Shown here piece by piece: positions 1-7,779 of a stretch of 64,000 nt of DNA. Position numbers and translations under genes: made by a program. The stretch comes from an uncultured Oscillospiraceae bacterium (GTDB lineage: Bacteria > Bacillota > Clostridia > Oscillospirales > Ruminococcaceae). Within the stretch, counting starts at the first letter, position 1. Every line of letters begins with the position of its first letter. Under the pieces are notes generated by a model, which saw only the letters and a program-made list of their open reading frames with translations, ran no database searches and was not told where the DNA came from. The DNA is taken from positions 21,291-85,290 of the forward strand of contig CAJUSD010000012.1 of assembly GCA_910589145.1 (NCBI GenBank). Reading direction: 5' to 3'.

Positions 1-267
1 CTCCCTGGGGTTATAATCTACCGGTATGCCGCATCCAAAATCTGTTACTTCATAAACACAATCTTTATACTTGGTCAAAATTATTTTACTGCCCCGTCCA
101 ACGCGGGCTTCATCAATGGAGTTGCTGAGGATTTCAAATACAGAATGTTGGCACCCCTCCAGCCCGTCTGAACCGAAAATGACCCCTGGACGTTTTCTTA
201 CACGGTCTGCACCTTTTAGGGATGAAATACTGTCGTTACCATATCCCTGGCTGTTTATTTCCGCCAT
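1..267 (-). CDS. Type IIA topoisomerase subunit B (GyrB/ParE-like), 5' end only
   Basis: The first 89 codons of a gene that runs off the left edge. The start ATG lies at 265-267 on the minus strand, preceded by a GGGGGAG ribosome binding site. The protein shows the GHKL ATPase N-terminus of GyrB/ParE: RKRPGVIFGSDG, then the Mg/ATP-binding N-box NSIDEA, then the DFGCGIP motif that contacts the adenine. In the family this domain drives ATP-dependent strand passage as an A2B2 tetramer. The spelling departs from canonical gyrase (for example IGSTG is IFGSDG), so it is more likely ParE or an extra paralogue than the main GyrB, but the visible part does not decide this. Confidence 0.85.
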   Translation of the reverse strand, partial: MAEINSQGYGNDSISSLKGADRVRKRPGVIFGSDGLEGCQHSVFEILSNSIDEARVGRGSKIILTKYKDCVYEVTDFGCGIPVDYNPRE

Positions 268-423
268 AAAGCTCCCCCTTTTTTCTACAAAAAGAATCAT
301 ATGTTCTTTTTCTTTGCAATCACTCTTTTTATTAAATCGTAAAAAAGGAAACTTGTCAAGCCCTTTTAAAAAGTTTTTGGAAATTAGGAAAAATCAAATT
401 TATTGTAATTCCCAATTAAGCTA

Positions 424-452
424 TTGACAATGAATAAAATATAGAGTACAAT
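424..452 (+). promoter_or_regulatory. Sigma-A promoter of the sdpR-sdpI pair
   Basis: A consensus -35 TTGACA at 424-429 and a -10 TACAAT at 447-452 are separated by exactly 17 bp. The -10 hexamer is overlapped by the left arm of the palindrome at 448-481, so a repressor bound there would block RNA polymerase. Confidence 0.85.
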
Positions 453-481
453 CTATTTAGAAAATTTTCTAAATAGATTGT
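448..481. promoter_or_regulatory. Perfect 34-bp palindromic operator
   Basis: The two 17-bp arms (left arm ACAATCTATTTAGAAAA) are exact reverse complements with no spacer. The palindrome starts inside the -10 element and ends 17 bp before the proposed GTG start of the ArsR-type regulator. Its size and position fit an operator for a dimeric winged-helix repressor, so autoregulation by the downstream gene is the simplest reading. Binding itself is inferred. Confidence 0.85.
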
Positions 482-498
482 GGAAGCCAGGTGATGAA

Positions 499-783
499 GT
501 GGGTTTTGGGGAAACCTTTAAAGCTTTGTCAGACCCTGTGCGCCGGGAAATCCTAACGTTACTAAGGGAAAGCCCGCTCACCGCAGGGGAAATCGGAAAG
601 CACTTTAATTTAACAGGGGCAACCATGTCTTATCATCTTAATACATTGAAAAAGGCAGACCTGATTGTAGAGCGCCGGGAAAAGAACTTTATTTACTATG
701 AATTACGGGTAAGTGTATTAGAGGAAGCCATGTTATGGCTGTCCGACCTGAAGGGGGAGAGTAAGAATGATAAAACGACATAA
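499..783 (+). CDS. sdpR: ArsR/SdpR-family winged-helix repressor
   Basis: A 94-residue winged-helix protein. It begins with FKALSDPVRREILTLLRE, the typical first helices of SdpR-like regulators, followed by the recognition region TGATMSYHLNTLKKADLI and the wing VERREKNFIYYEL. No metal-binding CxC motif is seen, so it is not a metal sensor of the ArsR/SmtB type. The GTG at 499 is chosen because AGGTGAT lies just upstream and the family starts here; an earlier in-frame TTG at 478 would lie inside the operator. The gene overlaps the next one by 17 bp. In Bacillus subtilis SdpR represses itself and sdpI until SdpI sequesters it. The same circuit is likely here, given the palindrome over the promoter. 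Confidence 0.85.
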   Translation: MGFGETFKALSDPVRREILTLLRESPLTAGEIGKHFNLTGATMSYHLNTLKKADLIVERREKNFIYYELRVSVLEEAMLWLSDLKGESKNDKTT

Positions 784-1411
784 AACATCTGTCATTATTA
801 CATGTCTGCTGACCTTGGCTCCGCTTTTCGCGGGATTGGTATTATGGAACAGGCTTCCAGAGCGGATTGCAACGCATTTTGGAATGGACGGAACTCCCAA
901 CGGATGGAGCGGAAAGCTTTTCGCTGTTTTCGGGCTGCCTGTGTTCCTGCTGTTTATCCAGTTAATATGCGTTTTTGTTACATCTGCTGATCCTAAAGGG
1001 AAGAATATCAGCGACAAAGCATATCAGGCTATCCTTTGGATTGTACCTGCTTCTTCCCTGATATGCGGATACTCAATCTATTCCCATGCGCTGGGGCTTT
1101 CAAAATACTTTGGAATCGAAAAAGGTATCTTTTTATTTATGGGGATATTGCTGTTGATTGTTGGAAATTATCTTCCCAAAAGCGGTCCGAATTATACGAT
1201 TGGAATCAAATTGCCCTGGACTCTTGCCGATGAAGAAAATTGGCGGAAAACCCACCAGCTGTCTGGAAAGCTTTTTGTATTAGGCGGGATAGTGTGCATT
1301 ATAAATATCTTTTTGCAGTGGCATTGGCTTTTATGGGGTATTATGATACCATTGCTCTTGATCCCCTGCATATATTCTTTCTGCCTTTACCTGAAAAAAA
1401 GGGAAAAATAA
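767..1411 (+). CDS. sdpI: SdpI-family membrane protein (DUF1648 plus SdpI domain)
   Basis: A 214-residue integral membrane protein. Its N-terminal DUF1648 segment has LPERIATHFGMDGTPNGW. It has about six hydrophobic helices, and the SdpI region shows the KSGPNYTIGIKLPWTLADEENWRKTH pattern in parts. B. subtilis SdpI confers immunity to the SdpC killing peptide and is also the membrane receptor that captures SdpR. The start ATG follows AAGGGGGAG, and the gene overlaps sdpR by 17 bp, so translation is probably coupled. No sdpA, sdpB or sdpC gene is in the window. The pair could therefore protect against peptides made by other cells, or be a general envelope-stress immunity unit. Confidence 0.85.
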   Translation: MIKRHKTSVIITCLLTLAPLFAGLVLWNRLPERIATHFGMDGTPNGWSGKLFAVFGLPVFLLFIQLICVFVTSADPKGKNISDKAYQAILWIVPASSLICGYSIYSHALGLSKYFGIEKGIFLFMGILLLIVGNYLPKSGPNYTIGIKLPWTLADEENWRKTHQLSGKLFVLGGIVCIINIFLQWHWLLWGIMIPLLLIPCIYSFCLYLKKREK

Positions 1412-1417
1412 TCACTT

Positions 1418-1467
1418 AGAGCCTGTTCAGTATCTCAACATGCGCGGAGAGATGCTGAACAGGCTCT
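1418..1467. repeat. 19-bp inverted repeat (hairpin) after sdpI
   Basis: The arms 1418-1436 (AGAGCCTGTTCAG...) and 1449-1467 pair over 19 bp with one G-T mismatch and a 12-nt loop. The right arm is followed by TAATGTG rather than a T-run, so it is a poor intrinsic terminator. The AGAGCCTGTT ends resemble the ends of the small terminal-inverted-repeat elements found elsewhere in the window, so it may be a collapsed element that now acts as a transcript end. The rest of 1468-1583 shows nothing recognisable. Confidence 0.6.
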
Positions 1468-1583
1468 TAATGTGTATTTGGCGAAAGGACAGTTTTGTTC
1501 TGTATCCTTCGAATTTATACTTATATATCTACCTTCCTGCTGTTCTTTTTCATGGACAAATGATACCTATTTTAGAAAATGGA

Positions 1584-1613
1584 TTGACTGGAGAGGAGGA
1601 CTTCGGTTATACT
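1584..1613 (+). promoter_or_regulatory. Candidate galE promoter
   Basis: TTGACT at 1584-1589 and TATACT at 1608-1613 have an 18-bp spacing, about 55 bp before the galE start. The match is good but not perfect. Confidence 0.55.
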
Positions 1614-1668
1614 ACCATTAAGGGAACACACCAGTATCATTAACTGAATTTTGAGAGGAGCAGACAGT

Positions 1669-2676
1669 ATGACCATTCTTGTAACCGGCGGAACAGGGTA
1701 TATTGGAAGCCATACAGCAACAGCCCTTTTGCAGCAGGGTTATGATGTTGTCGTTATGGACAATCTTTGCAACTCAAAGGCAGAAGCCATTAACCGGATT
1801 GAAAAGATCACAGGAAAGCGTCCAGCCTTTTATCAAACCGACATGATGGATATGGATGGGATGCGTTCCATCTTCCGTGACTATAAAATCGATGCGGTCA
1901 TCCATTTCGCAGGTCTAAAGGCTGTAGGGGAATCCGTTCAACAGCCAATGCGTTATTACTACAACAACATTACCGGTTCCCTGCAGCTTTTCCAGGTTAT
2001 GGCGGAATTCCAGGTAAAAACAATTGTATTCAGTTCATCGGCTACGGTTTATGGCATGAATAACCCAATCCCTTATGTAGAGGGAATGCCTACCTCCGCT
2101 ACTAATCCATATGGATATACAAAATTAATGATTGAGCAAATGCTTATGGATATCCATCATGCTGATCCTGCATGGAACGTGATGCTTCTCCGTTACTTTA
2201 ACCCTATCGGCGCCCATGAATCCGGGCTTTTGGGGGAAGATCCCAACGGTATTCCCAATAACCTGATGCCTTATATTATGCAGGTCGCTATTAGCAAACT
2301 GCCCTGTCTGAACATTTATGGAAATGATTACGATACTACCGATGGTACAGGCGTTCGTGACTATATCCATGTTATGGATTTAGCAGACGGCCATTTAAAG
2401 GCTTTGGATTATATTCAAAAACACCCTGGCCTGGAAGTATTTAATCTTGGCACTGGACACGGAACCAGCGTTTTAGAAATTGTAAAGGCTTTTGAAAAAG
2501 CTTCCGGCAAAAAAATCCCCTACCAGATTGCCCCCCGCCGCGCAGGAGATATTGCTGCTTTCTATGCGGATAATACAAGGGCTGTGAACCTTCTGCATTG
2601 GCAGCCAAAATATAGTATTTCTGATATGTGCCGTGACAACTGGAATTTTATCAGTAAAAACCCGAACGGACTGTAA
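1669..2676 (+). CDS. galE: UDP-glucose 4-epimerase
   Basis: A 335-residue short-chain dehydrogenase/reductase-type epimerase that interconverts UDP-glucose and UDP-galactose in the cytoplasm with bound NAD. The Rossmann motif GGTGYIGSH is at residues 7-15, followed by the catalytic Ser in FSSSATVYG and the YxxxK pair in NPYGYTKLMIE. The C-terminal GTGHGTSVLE and PRRAGDIAAFYAD segments are typical of GalE. The start ATG at 1669 is preferred over the upstream in-frame TTG because GAGAGGAG sits nine bases before it and the family begins at MxILVTGG. It is a single gene with its own promoter and a downstream hairpin. It may supply UDP-galactose for envelope polysaccharide, since no Leloir partners are adjacent. 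Confidence 0.96.
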   Translation: MTILVTGGTGYIGSHTATALLQQGYDVVVMDNLCNSKAEAINRIEKITGKRPAFYQTDMMDMDGMRSIFRDYKIDAVIHFAGLKAVGESVQQPMRYYYNNITGSLQLFQVMAEFQVKTIVFSSSATVYGMNNPIPYVEGMPTSATNPYGYTKLMIEQMLMDIHHADPAWNVMLLRYFNPIGAHESGLLGEDPNGIPNNLMPYIMQVAISKLPCLNIYGNDYDTTDGTGVRDYIHVMDLADGHLKALDYIQKHPGLEVFNLGTGHGTSVLEIVKAFEKASGKKIPYQIAPRRAGDIAAFYADNTRAVNLLHWQPKYSISDMCRDNWNFISKNPNGL

Positions 2677-2684
2677 TACCGAAA

Positions 2685-2722
2685 AAGGATGGGAACTAAT
2701 AAGTTTCCATCCCTTTGTTTAT
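2685..2722 (+). terminator. galE intrinsic terminator
   Basis: A hairpin pairs GGATGG with CCATCC and flanking A/T pairs, followed by TTTGTTTATTTT, starting eight bases after the galE stop codon. Confidence 0.65.
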
Positions 2723-2727
2723 TTTAC

Positions 2728-2830
2728 GGTTTGATAAAGTAAATTTGCGGGCACAGCCTAAGAAAGAACCATCTATAGAGGATTAAAAAGGTTTGAGGAG
2801 TTCAAAGGAACTTTCCTCTTTTCGTCATTC
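2728..2830 (+). repeat. Modular interspersed repeat, short copy
   Basis: Contains the core signature of the repeat family found throughout the window: GATAAAGTAAATTTGCGGG, a degenerate middle, then GGATTAAAAAGGTTTGAGGA and the start of the AAAGGAACTTTCC hairpin module. The distal GC hairpin is missing. It lies in the converging gap between galE and pyk. Bases 2831-2948 show nothing recognisable. Confidence 0.75.
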
Positions 2831-2948
2831 TGGCTGATTATTTGTAACCTTTGGTATGCGCTCCTGAGTCCTTCGTTCATTTCTGCCAACATCTCAAAGT
2901 CCTCCCTGAAAGGCACTTCCCACCTCAAATTAAAAACGGATAAGCTGC

Positions 2949-4385
2949 CTATTCCTCTATCATTTGTTCGCCAACTACAACCGCCCTGACCATGTTTGTT
3001 TTTCCAGGAATCCCCAACGGGATGCCTGCTGTCAAAACAACTACATCTCCTTTTTTTACCAATCCTGCATCCTCAGCAGCTTCAACTGCACGGGCAAACA
3101 GCTCCTCAGAATTCTGTTGTTCTTCAATCAGCAGCGGAACAATCCCCCAACTCAAATTCAGCTTCCTGCAAACATTTCGATAGGTAGCACAGCCAATAAT
3201 AGGACAAGGCGGTCTGTACCGGGAAATCATCTTAGCAGTTCCGCCTGACTTTGTAACAGTAATAATAGCGGCTGCATTAAGATCATCGGCAGTCGTACAT
3301 GTAGCATGGGAGATAGCGTTAGCAATTCCCGGTTCCCCTAATCTGGCCTTTTTTTGCAGTTCGGCCTTATAATTAATGTTCGCTTCAATCCGAAGCGCAA
3401 TTTTAGCCATTGTTTTAACTGCTTCCACAGGATACTTTCCGGCGGCAGTTTCACCGGACAGCATGACAGCGCTGGTCCCCTGGTAAATCGCATTGGCAAC
3501 ATCGGTTACTTCGGCACGGGTGGGACGTAAATTTTTTATCATAGATTCCAGCATTTGGGTAGCAGTAATAACCTGTTTTCCTGCGCAGTAGGCTTTCTGT
3601 ATAATTTCTTTTTGTACAACGGGAACTTCCTCCAAAGGAATCTCTACCCCCAAATCGCCCCGTGCAACCATAACCCCATCTGCAGCATCTAAAATTTCAT
3701 CCAGGTGATCGATCCCCTGTTGATTTTCAATTTTAGCAATAATATGAATATTATTTCTGCCGTTTGCTTTTAATAGTTTTCGTATTTCAAGGATATCCTC
3801 CGCAGTCCGCGTAAAAGAAGCGGCTATAAAATCAAAATCCTCCCGGACTGCAAAAAGAAGATCGTCCCGATCTTTTGGGCCGATAAAAGGCATGTGCAGT
3901 TCAACGTTTGGAACATTTACTCCCTTACGGTCAGATATTTTTCCCCCATTGATAACCCTGCATACAATATCCTTTCCTTCCAGACGCTGTACTTCCATAT
4001 CAATTAACCCATCGTCTATGAGGATGTGAACGCCTGGTTTTACATCCTGATAAAGGTCAGGATAAGAAATGGAGGCTTTAAATGAATTGCCGACAATCGT
4101 TTCCGGGGTCAAAGTAAAGGTCTGGTTTTCTTCCAGTACAACCGATCCCCCCGCAAAATTTCCCAACCGGATTTCAGGGCCCTGGGTATCCATCATTGCC
4201 GCAATATGAAGGTCCAATTCTCGGCGAAGGCGTTTGAGCTTTGCCATTCGTACTTTTTGGTCTGCGTGGGTTCCATGGGAAAAATTGAAACGGGCTACAT
4301 TCATTCCAGCCAGCATTAGTTCCCGAAGCGTTTCAATATCGTCTGTCGAAGGGCCCAGGGTACAAACAATTTTCGTTTTTCTCAT
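2949..4385 (-). CDS. pyk: Pyruvate kinase
   Basis: A 478-residue enzyme of lower glycolysis converting phosphoenolpyruvate and ADP to pyruvate and ATP. It opens with MRKTKIVCTLGPSTDD, then NVARFNFSHG (PEP and metal binding), MDTQGPEIRLG, the signature IIAKIENQQGI with the catalytic Lys, MVARGDLGVEIP and PTRAEVTDVANA. The C-terminal domain ends at about residue 478, so the extra PEP-utiliser domain found in Bacillus enzymes is absent. The ATG at 4385 is chosen because the family begins with MRKTK. A GGAGGT lies about 11 bases upstream, and ATG 4394 is a possible alternative. Its own promoter faces away from asnS. Confidence 0.97.
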   Translation of the reverse strand: MRKTKIVCTLGPSTDDIETLRELMLAGMNVARFNFSHGTHADQKVRMAKLKRLRRELDLHIAAMMDTQGPEIRLGNFAGGSVVLEENQTFTLTPETIVGNSFKASISYPDLYQDVKPGVHILIDDGLIDMEVQRLEGKDIVCRVINGGKISDRKGVNVPNVELHMPFIGPKDRDDLLFAVREDFDFIAASFTRTAEDILEIRKLLKANGRNNIHIIAKIENQQGIDHLDEILDAADGVMVARGDLGVEIPLEEVPVVQKEIIQKAYCAGKQVITATQMLESMIKNLRPTRAEVTDVANAIYQGTSAVMLSGETAAGKYPVEAVKTMAKIALRIEANINYKAELQKKARLGEPGIANAISHATCTTADDLNAAAIITVTKSGGTAKMISRYRPPCPIIGCATYRNVCRKLNLSWGIVPLLIEEQQNSEELFARAVEAAEDAGLVKKGDVVVLTAGIPLGIPGKTNMVRAVVVGEQMIEE

Positions 4386-4445
4386 ACAGATCATTACCTC
4401 CATTTCATGGATAGCAGGGTGTGTTTCGTAACTGGATTCAGAATT

Positions 4446-4474
4446 ATTATAACATGAAACAATCTCAGCAGCAA
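4446..4474 (-). promoter_or_regulatory. pyk promoter
   Basis: On the minus strand TTGCTG (4469-4474) and TATAAT (4446-4451) are separated by 17 bp, about 60 bases before the pyk start. Confidence 0.65.
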
Positions 4475-4495
4475 ACAAATTTTGCTTTTTACAGG

Positions 4496-4524
4496 TTGCG
4501 TTTTTGGATAGGAATGTCTATAAT
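4496..4524 (+). promoter_or_regulatory. asnS promoter
   Basis: TTGCGT at 4496-4501 and a perfect TATAAT at 4519-4524 have a 17-bp spacer, 36 bases before the asnS start. Divergent from the pyk promoter. Confidence 0.75.
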
Positions 4525-4559
4525 TAAATTATATTCTTTTTTAGAATGGAGAATTAAAA

Positions 4560-5966
4560 ATGCTGAGAACAGAAATTAAGGAACTTTTTAAATCCATGGA
4601 TTCCTTTGGGGGAAAGGAAATTACTGTAGGAGGATGGGTGCGGACAATCCGAACTTCAAAATCCCTGGGTTTTATTGAACTGAATGATGGTTCTACCTTC
4701 CGCAATTTACAGGTTGTATTTGAAGATGGAAAGATAAACAATTTTAAGGAAATAGGAAAATCAAACGTTGGCTCTGCATTGGTTGTAAAGGGAGAGTTAG
4801 TCCTGACGCCCGATGCAAAGCAGCCCTTTGAAATCCATGCCGTTTCTATTGAAATAGAGGGCAAATCTCTGCCAGAATATCCTTTGCAGAAAAAACGCCA
4901 CTCATTGGAATATCTGCGTTCCATTGCTCATCTGCGTCCAAGGGCAAATACCTTTAATGCAGTTTTCCGGGTACGGTCAGTAGCAGCATACGCCATCCAT
5001 AAATTTTTTAATGAAAATGGATTCGTATACTGCCATACCCCTCTCATTACCGGAAGCGACTGCGAGGGCGCAGGGGAAATGTTCCATGTTACCACGCTGG
5101 ATATTTCCAATCCTCCCAAAAATGAAAACGGAGATATAGATTATTCTCAGGACTTTTTCGGAAAACCTACCAGCCTAACCGTTTCCGGGCAGCTTGAGGC
5201 TGAATGTATGGCAATGGCCTTTGGAAAGGTATATACCTTTGGGCCAACCTTCCGTGCAGAGGAGTCCTATACCCAGCGCCACGCGGCGGAATTTTGGATG
5301 ATTGAGCCGGAAATAGCCTTTGCTGATTTAGAGGACAATATGAATCTTGCCTCCCAAATGCTGAAATCGGTTCTGGCTTATATATTGGAACATTGCCCAG
5401 AGGAAATGAAATTTTTTAATGACTTTTACGATAAGGGACTTCTGGAAAGGCTTCATGGGATTATTGAATCAGACTTTGCCCGTGTCACTTATACAGAAGC
5501 CATTGAACAGCTCCAAAAAGTTCAGCAGGAAAATCCCGGACAATTTGAATATCCCGTTTCCTGGGGCAGCGACCTTCAAACGGAACACGAACGTTATCTT
5601 ACAGAACAGGTTTATCAGAAACCGCTTTTTGTTACGGATTACCCCAAGGAGATTAAAGCATTTTATATGCGCATGAATGATGATGGGAAAACAGTTGCCG
5701 CCGTTGACCTTCTGGTTCCGGGAGTAGGGGAAATTATTGGAGGCAGCCAGCGCGAGGAACGTTTGGATGTACTGCTTGCACGTATGAAGGAACTGGATCT
5801 GAACCCGGACGATTACAGCTGGTATCTGGATTTAAGGCGTTTCGGAGGAACAAAACATGCTGGTTTCGGTCTTGGATTTGAACGTTTGATTATGTATATT
5901 ACAGGGGTTTCTAATATACGCGACGTACTCCCCTTCCCAAGGACAACTGGCTCCGCTGAATTTTAA
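4560..5966 (+). CDS. asnS: Asparaginyl-tRNA synthetase
   Basis: A 468-residue class IIb synthetase charging tRNA-Asn with asparagine. It has an N-terminal OB-fold anticodon-binding domain (GGWVRTIRTSKSLGFIELNDG) and then the class II catalytic domain. Visible catalytic signatures are the motif 2 region FGPTFRAEESYTQRHAAEFWMIEPE and the motif 3 region HAGFGLGFERLIMYITG (each seen in full in the protein). The AsnRS rather than AspRS assignment rests on overall sequence and on the absence of the bacterial AspRS GAD insertion. Start ATG 4560 follows AATGGAGAA. The next gene begins 38 bp after the stop and may be co-transcribed. Confidence 0.95.
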   Translation: MLRTEIKELFKSMDSFGGKEITVGGWVRTIRTSKSLGFIELNDGSTFRNLQVVFEDGKINNFKEIGKSNVGSALVVKGELVLTPDAKQPFEIHAVSIEIEGKSLPEYPLQKKRHSLEYLRSIAHLRPRANTFNAVFRVRSVAAYAIHKFFNENGFVYCHTPLITGSDCEGAGEMFHVTTLDISNPPKNENGDIDYSQDFFGKPTSLTVSGQLEAECMAMAFGKVYTFGPTFRAEESYTQRHAAEFWMIEPEIAFADLEDNMNLASQMLKSVLAYILEHCPEEMKFFNDFYDKGLLERLHGIIESDFARVTYTEAIEQLQKVQQENPGQFEYPVSWGSDLQTEHERYLTEQVYQKPLFVTDYPKEIKAFYMRMNDDGKTVAAVDLLVPGVGEIIGGSQREERLDVLLARMKELDLNPDDYSWYLDLRRFGGTKHAGFGLGFERLIMYITGVSNIRDVLPFPRTTGSAEF

Positions 5967-6004
5967 CGGAAATCAGCATACAATAGAAAGGCAGGGAAGA
6001 AAAC

Positions 6005-7243
6005 ATGGGAAAAAACCTATTAATTGCACAGTCAGGCGGGCCTTCTTCAGCAATTAACGCAGCGCTTTCAGGAATTTTAATGGAAGCCGCCAAAAGCCCG
6101 GAAATTGATAAAGTTTATGGCGGGATTCATGGAATCTATGGGGTCATCTCCCACCAAATAGCGGATTTAACCAACCAGATCAGGACAGCAGAAGAATTTA
6201 AGCTGTTGGAAACCACGCCTGGTATGGCGCTGGGCTCCTGCCGGTTCAAACTTCCCCCATTGGAAAAGGACACGAAAGTTTACGAAAAACTTGTGGAAAT
6301 TTTCCACAGCTACAACATTGGATATTTCCTATATATGGGCGGCTCCAATTCCATGGATACTGTTTGGAAACTCTCCCGTTATCTCAAAGATAAAAACGAG
6401 GATATCAGGGTTCTAGGCGTTCCTAAGTCTGTTGACAACGACCTAAGCGGTACTGACCATACCCCCGGCTTTGGTTCTGCGGCGAAATTTATTGCAACTT
6501 CAATGGAGGAAATTATACGCGATTCCGAAGCTTATCCCATAAATTCTGTCACAATCGTGGAGGTTATGGGAAAAGAAAGCGGATGGCTGACAGCTGCTTC
6601 CATTCTTCCACACCATTTTGGGGAAAACGCCCCCCATCTGGTTTATCTGCCGGAAGTCCCCTTTTCCATGGGCCAGTTTATTAATGATGTCCAGGAAGCC
6701 ATGAAGAAAGAGCGGGCAGTTGTAGTGGCAGTATCTGAAGGGCTGAAATTTTCCGACGGCAGCTATGTAGCTCAATCCCGTGAGGATGAAAACGGTTACA
6801 CAAGTGTCGGCCAGGTTTTAGAACGCGCACTCGTCAGCACCATTGGAGGGAAAATCCGCTCGATTGTTTTGAACGTGCTTCAAAGGTGCAGCGGGCATCT
6901 GCTTTCCGCTGCTGATGTCATTGAATCCAGAAGGATAGGAACCTTTGCCGTTAGAAACGTTCTCAATGGGGAAACAGGAAAAGTTTTGGTATTCAACAGG
7001 GTTTCGAATTCGCCATACCTTATTAATGTTGAAACTGTTCCGGTAGAACAGGTACTTTCGGCAGGGGTGAAAGGTTTCCCGTTGGAATGGATTTCACCGG
7101 AAAACAATGATTTGACTCAGGAAGCTTTAAACTATCTCCTTCCGCTGATTAATGGGGAAGTAGAATATTCCTGCAAGGCAGGGATGCCGGTACATTTCAG
7201 GTTTGACCTGACACCCTGCCAGCCGCCAAAAACAGAGCCCTGA
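6005..7243 (+). CDS. pfp: PPi-type 6-phosphofructokinase (clade with GGSNS motif)
   Basis: A 412-residue PfkA-superfamily enzyme phosphorylating fructose 6-phosphate to the 1,6-bisphosphate. Seen: the phosphoryl-donor loop AQSGGPSSAINAA (8-20), GGSNSMDT at 112-119, the catalytic PKSVDNDL at 140-147 and MGKESGW at 189-195. ATP-dependent enzymes have GGDGS at the donor site, and most PPi-dependent enzymes GGDDS or GGNDS. Here the deciding residue is Asn (GGSNS), which excludes Gly and so argues against ATP use, but it is not the classical Asp. A PPi-dependent, reversible enzyme is the most likely function; donor specificity is inferred. It lies 38 bp after asnS and convergent with secF. Confidence 0.85.
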   Translation: MGKNLLIAQSGGPSSAINAALSGILMEAAKSPEIDKVYGGIHGIYGVISHQIADLTNQIRTAEEFKLLETTPGMALGSCRFKLPPLEKDTKVYEKLVEIFHSYNIGYFLYMGGSNSMDTVWKLSRYLKDKNEDIRVLGVPKSVDNDLSGTDHTPGFGSAAKFIATSMEEIIRDSEAYPINSVTIVEVMGKESGWLTAASILPHHFGENAPHLVYLPEVPFSMGQFINDVQEAMKKERAVVVAVSEGLKFSDGSYVAQSREDENGYTSVGQVLERALVSTIGGKIRSIVLNVLQRCSGHLLSAADVIESRRIGTFAVRNVLNGETGKVLVFNRVSNSPYLINVETVPVEQVLSAGVKGFPLEWISPENNDLTQEALNYLLPLINGEVEYSCKAGMPVHFRFDLTPCQPPKTEP

Positions 7244-7249
7244 TAAGTA

Positions 7250-7675
7250 ACATGGGTTCGATAAAGCAAATCTGCGGGGATAAGCTAAGACGAGTACAAG
7301 CTGGGGCGGATGAAAAAGGTTTGAAGGTCCCAGGGTTGTGCAGCGGAGCTGCACTCCTAAAAAGTTCCCTGGTCGCGCCCGCAGGCGCGAAATACCCCTG
7401 CATAAAGATAGTATAACTCTTATCTAAAAGACAGATACCTAACCGCTTCGTCAGTATTTAAAATAAAAGCCCGCCGGAATTGCTCAAGGGGAAGAACCAG
7501 ATTGGCATTAGAACCAGCTTTGAAGGAGCAGCCCCATTATGGCGGGCTTCTTCCTCTGTGTCAAACTCCGCAGAGTTTGACGAAGCTCTAAGTTTCCTCT
7601 TACAGCCATCCAGCAAACCGAAGGTTTGCCATGATGGCGTACCTAATACCAAAAAGCTGAAAAATCCATTGAACT
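7250..7675 (+). repeat. Modular interspersed repeat, longest copy
   Basis: Fills nearly all of the 536-bp gap between pfp and secF. In order: GGTTCGATAAAGCAAATCTG, GGCGGATGAAAAAGGTTTGA, a CCCAGGG...CCCTGG stem into which the palindrome GTGCAGCGGAGCTGCAC (7338-7354) is set, the GC hairpin CGCGCCCGCAGGCGCG, AAATACCCC, an AGCCCGCC...GGCGGGCTT inverted repeat, a CAAACTC...GAGTTTG hairpin and a final GCAAACC-GAA-GGTTTGC palindrome. The distal half is shared with the copy at 41450-41815. No coding potential is visible. Confidence 0.85.
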
Positions 7676-7722
7676 CATGTTAATTCCATAGTTATCCGCA
7701 GGAACAGCCCCTTATACGATGA

Positions 7723-7757
7723 AAGCGGCTGCTGGTTTCCACCGGCAGCCGCTTTTT
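7723..7757. terminator. Bidirectional terminator between pfp repeat and secF
   Basis: A strong GC hairpin with arms AAAGCGGCTGCTGG and CCGGCAGCCGCTTTTT. It has a T-run on the plus side and A/T flank on the minus side. It sits 23 bases after the secF stop and can serve secDF. Confidence 0.8.
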
Positions 7758-7779
7758 ACAGGCAACTTTGTTTTCAGGG

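Noticed and set aside
71..427. Plus-strand open frame of 118 codons at the left edge
   Set aside because: It lies antisense to the clear GyrB/ParE-like gene in its first half and continues into AT-rich sequence; composition is not protein-like.
1418..1467. Intrinsic terminator of sdpI
   Set aside because: The stem is strong but lacks a T-run; kept as a repeat whose ends resemble the small inverted-repeat elements.
1440..1643. 67-codon plus-strand frame between sdpI and galE
   Set aside because: It overlaps the 1418-1467 hairpin, has no ribosome binding site and no recognisable sequence.
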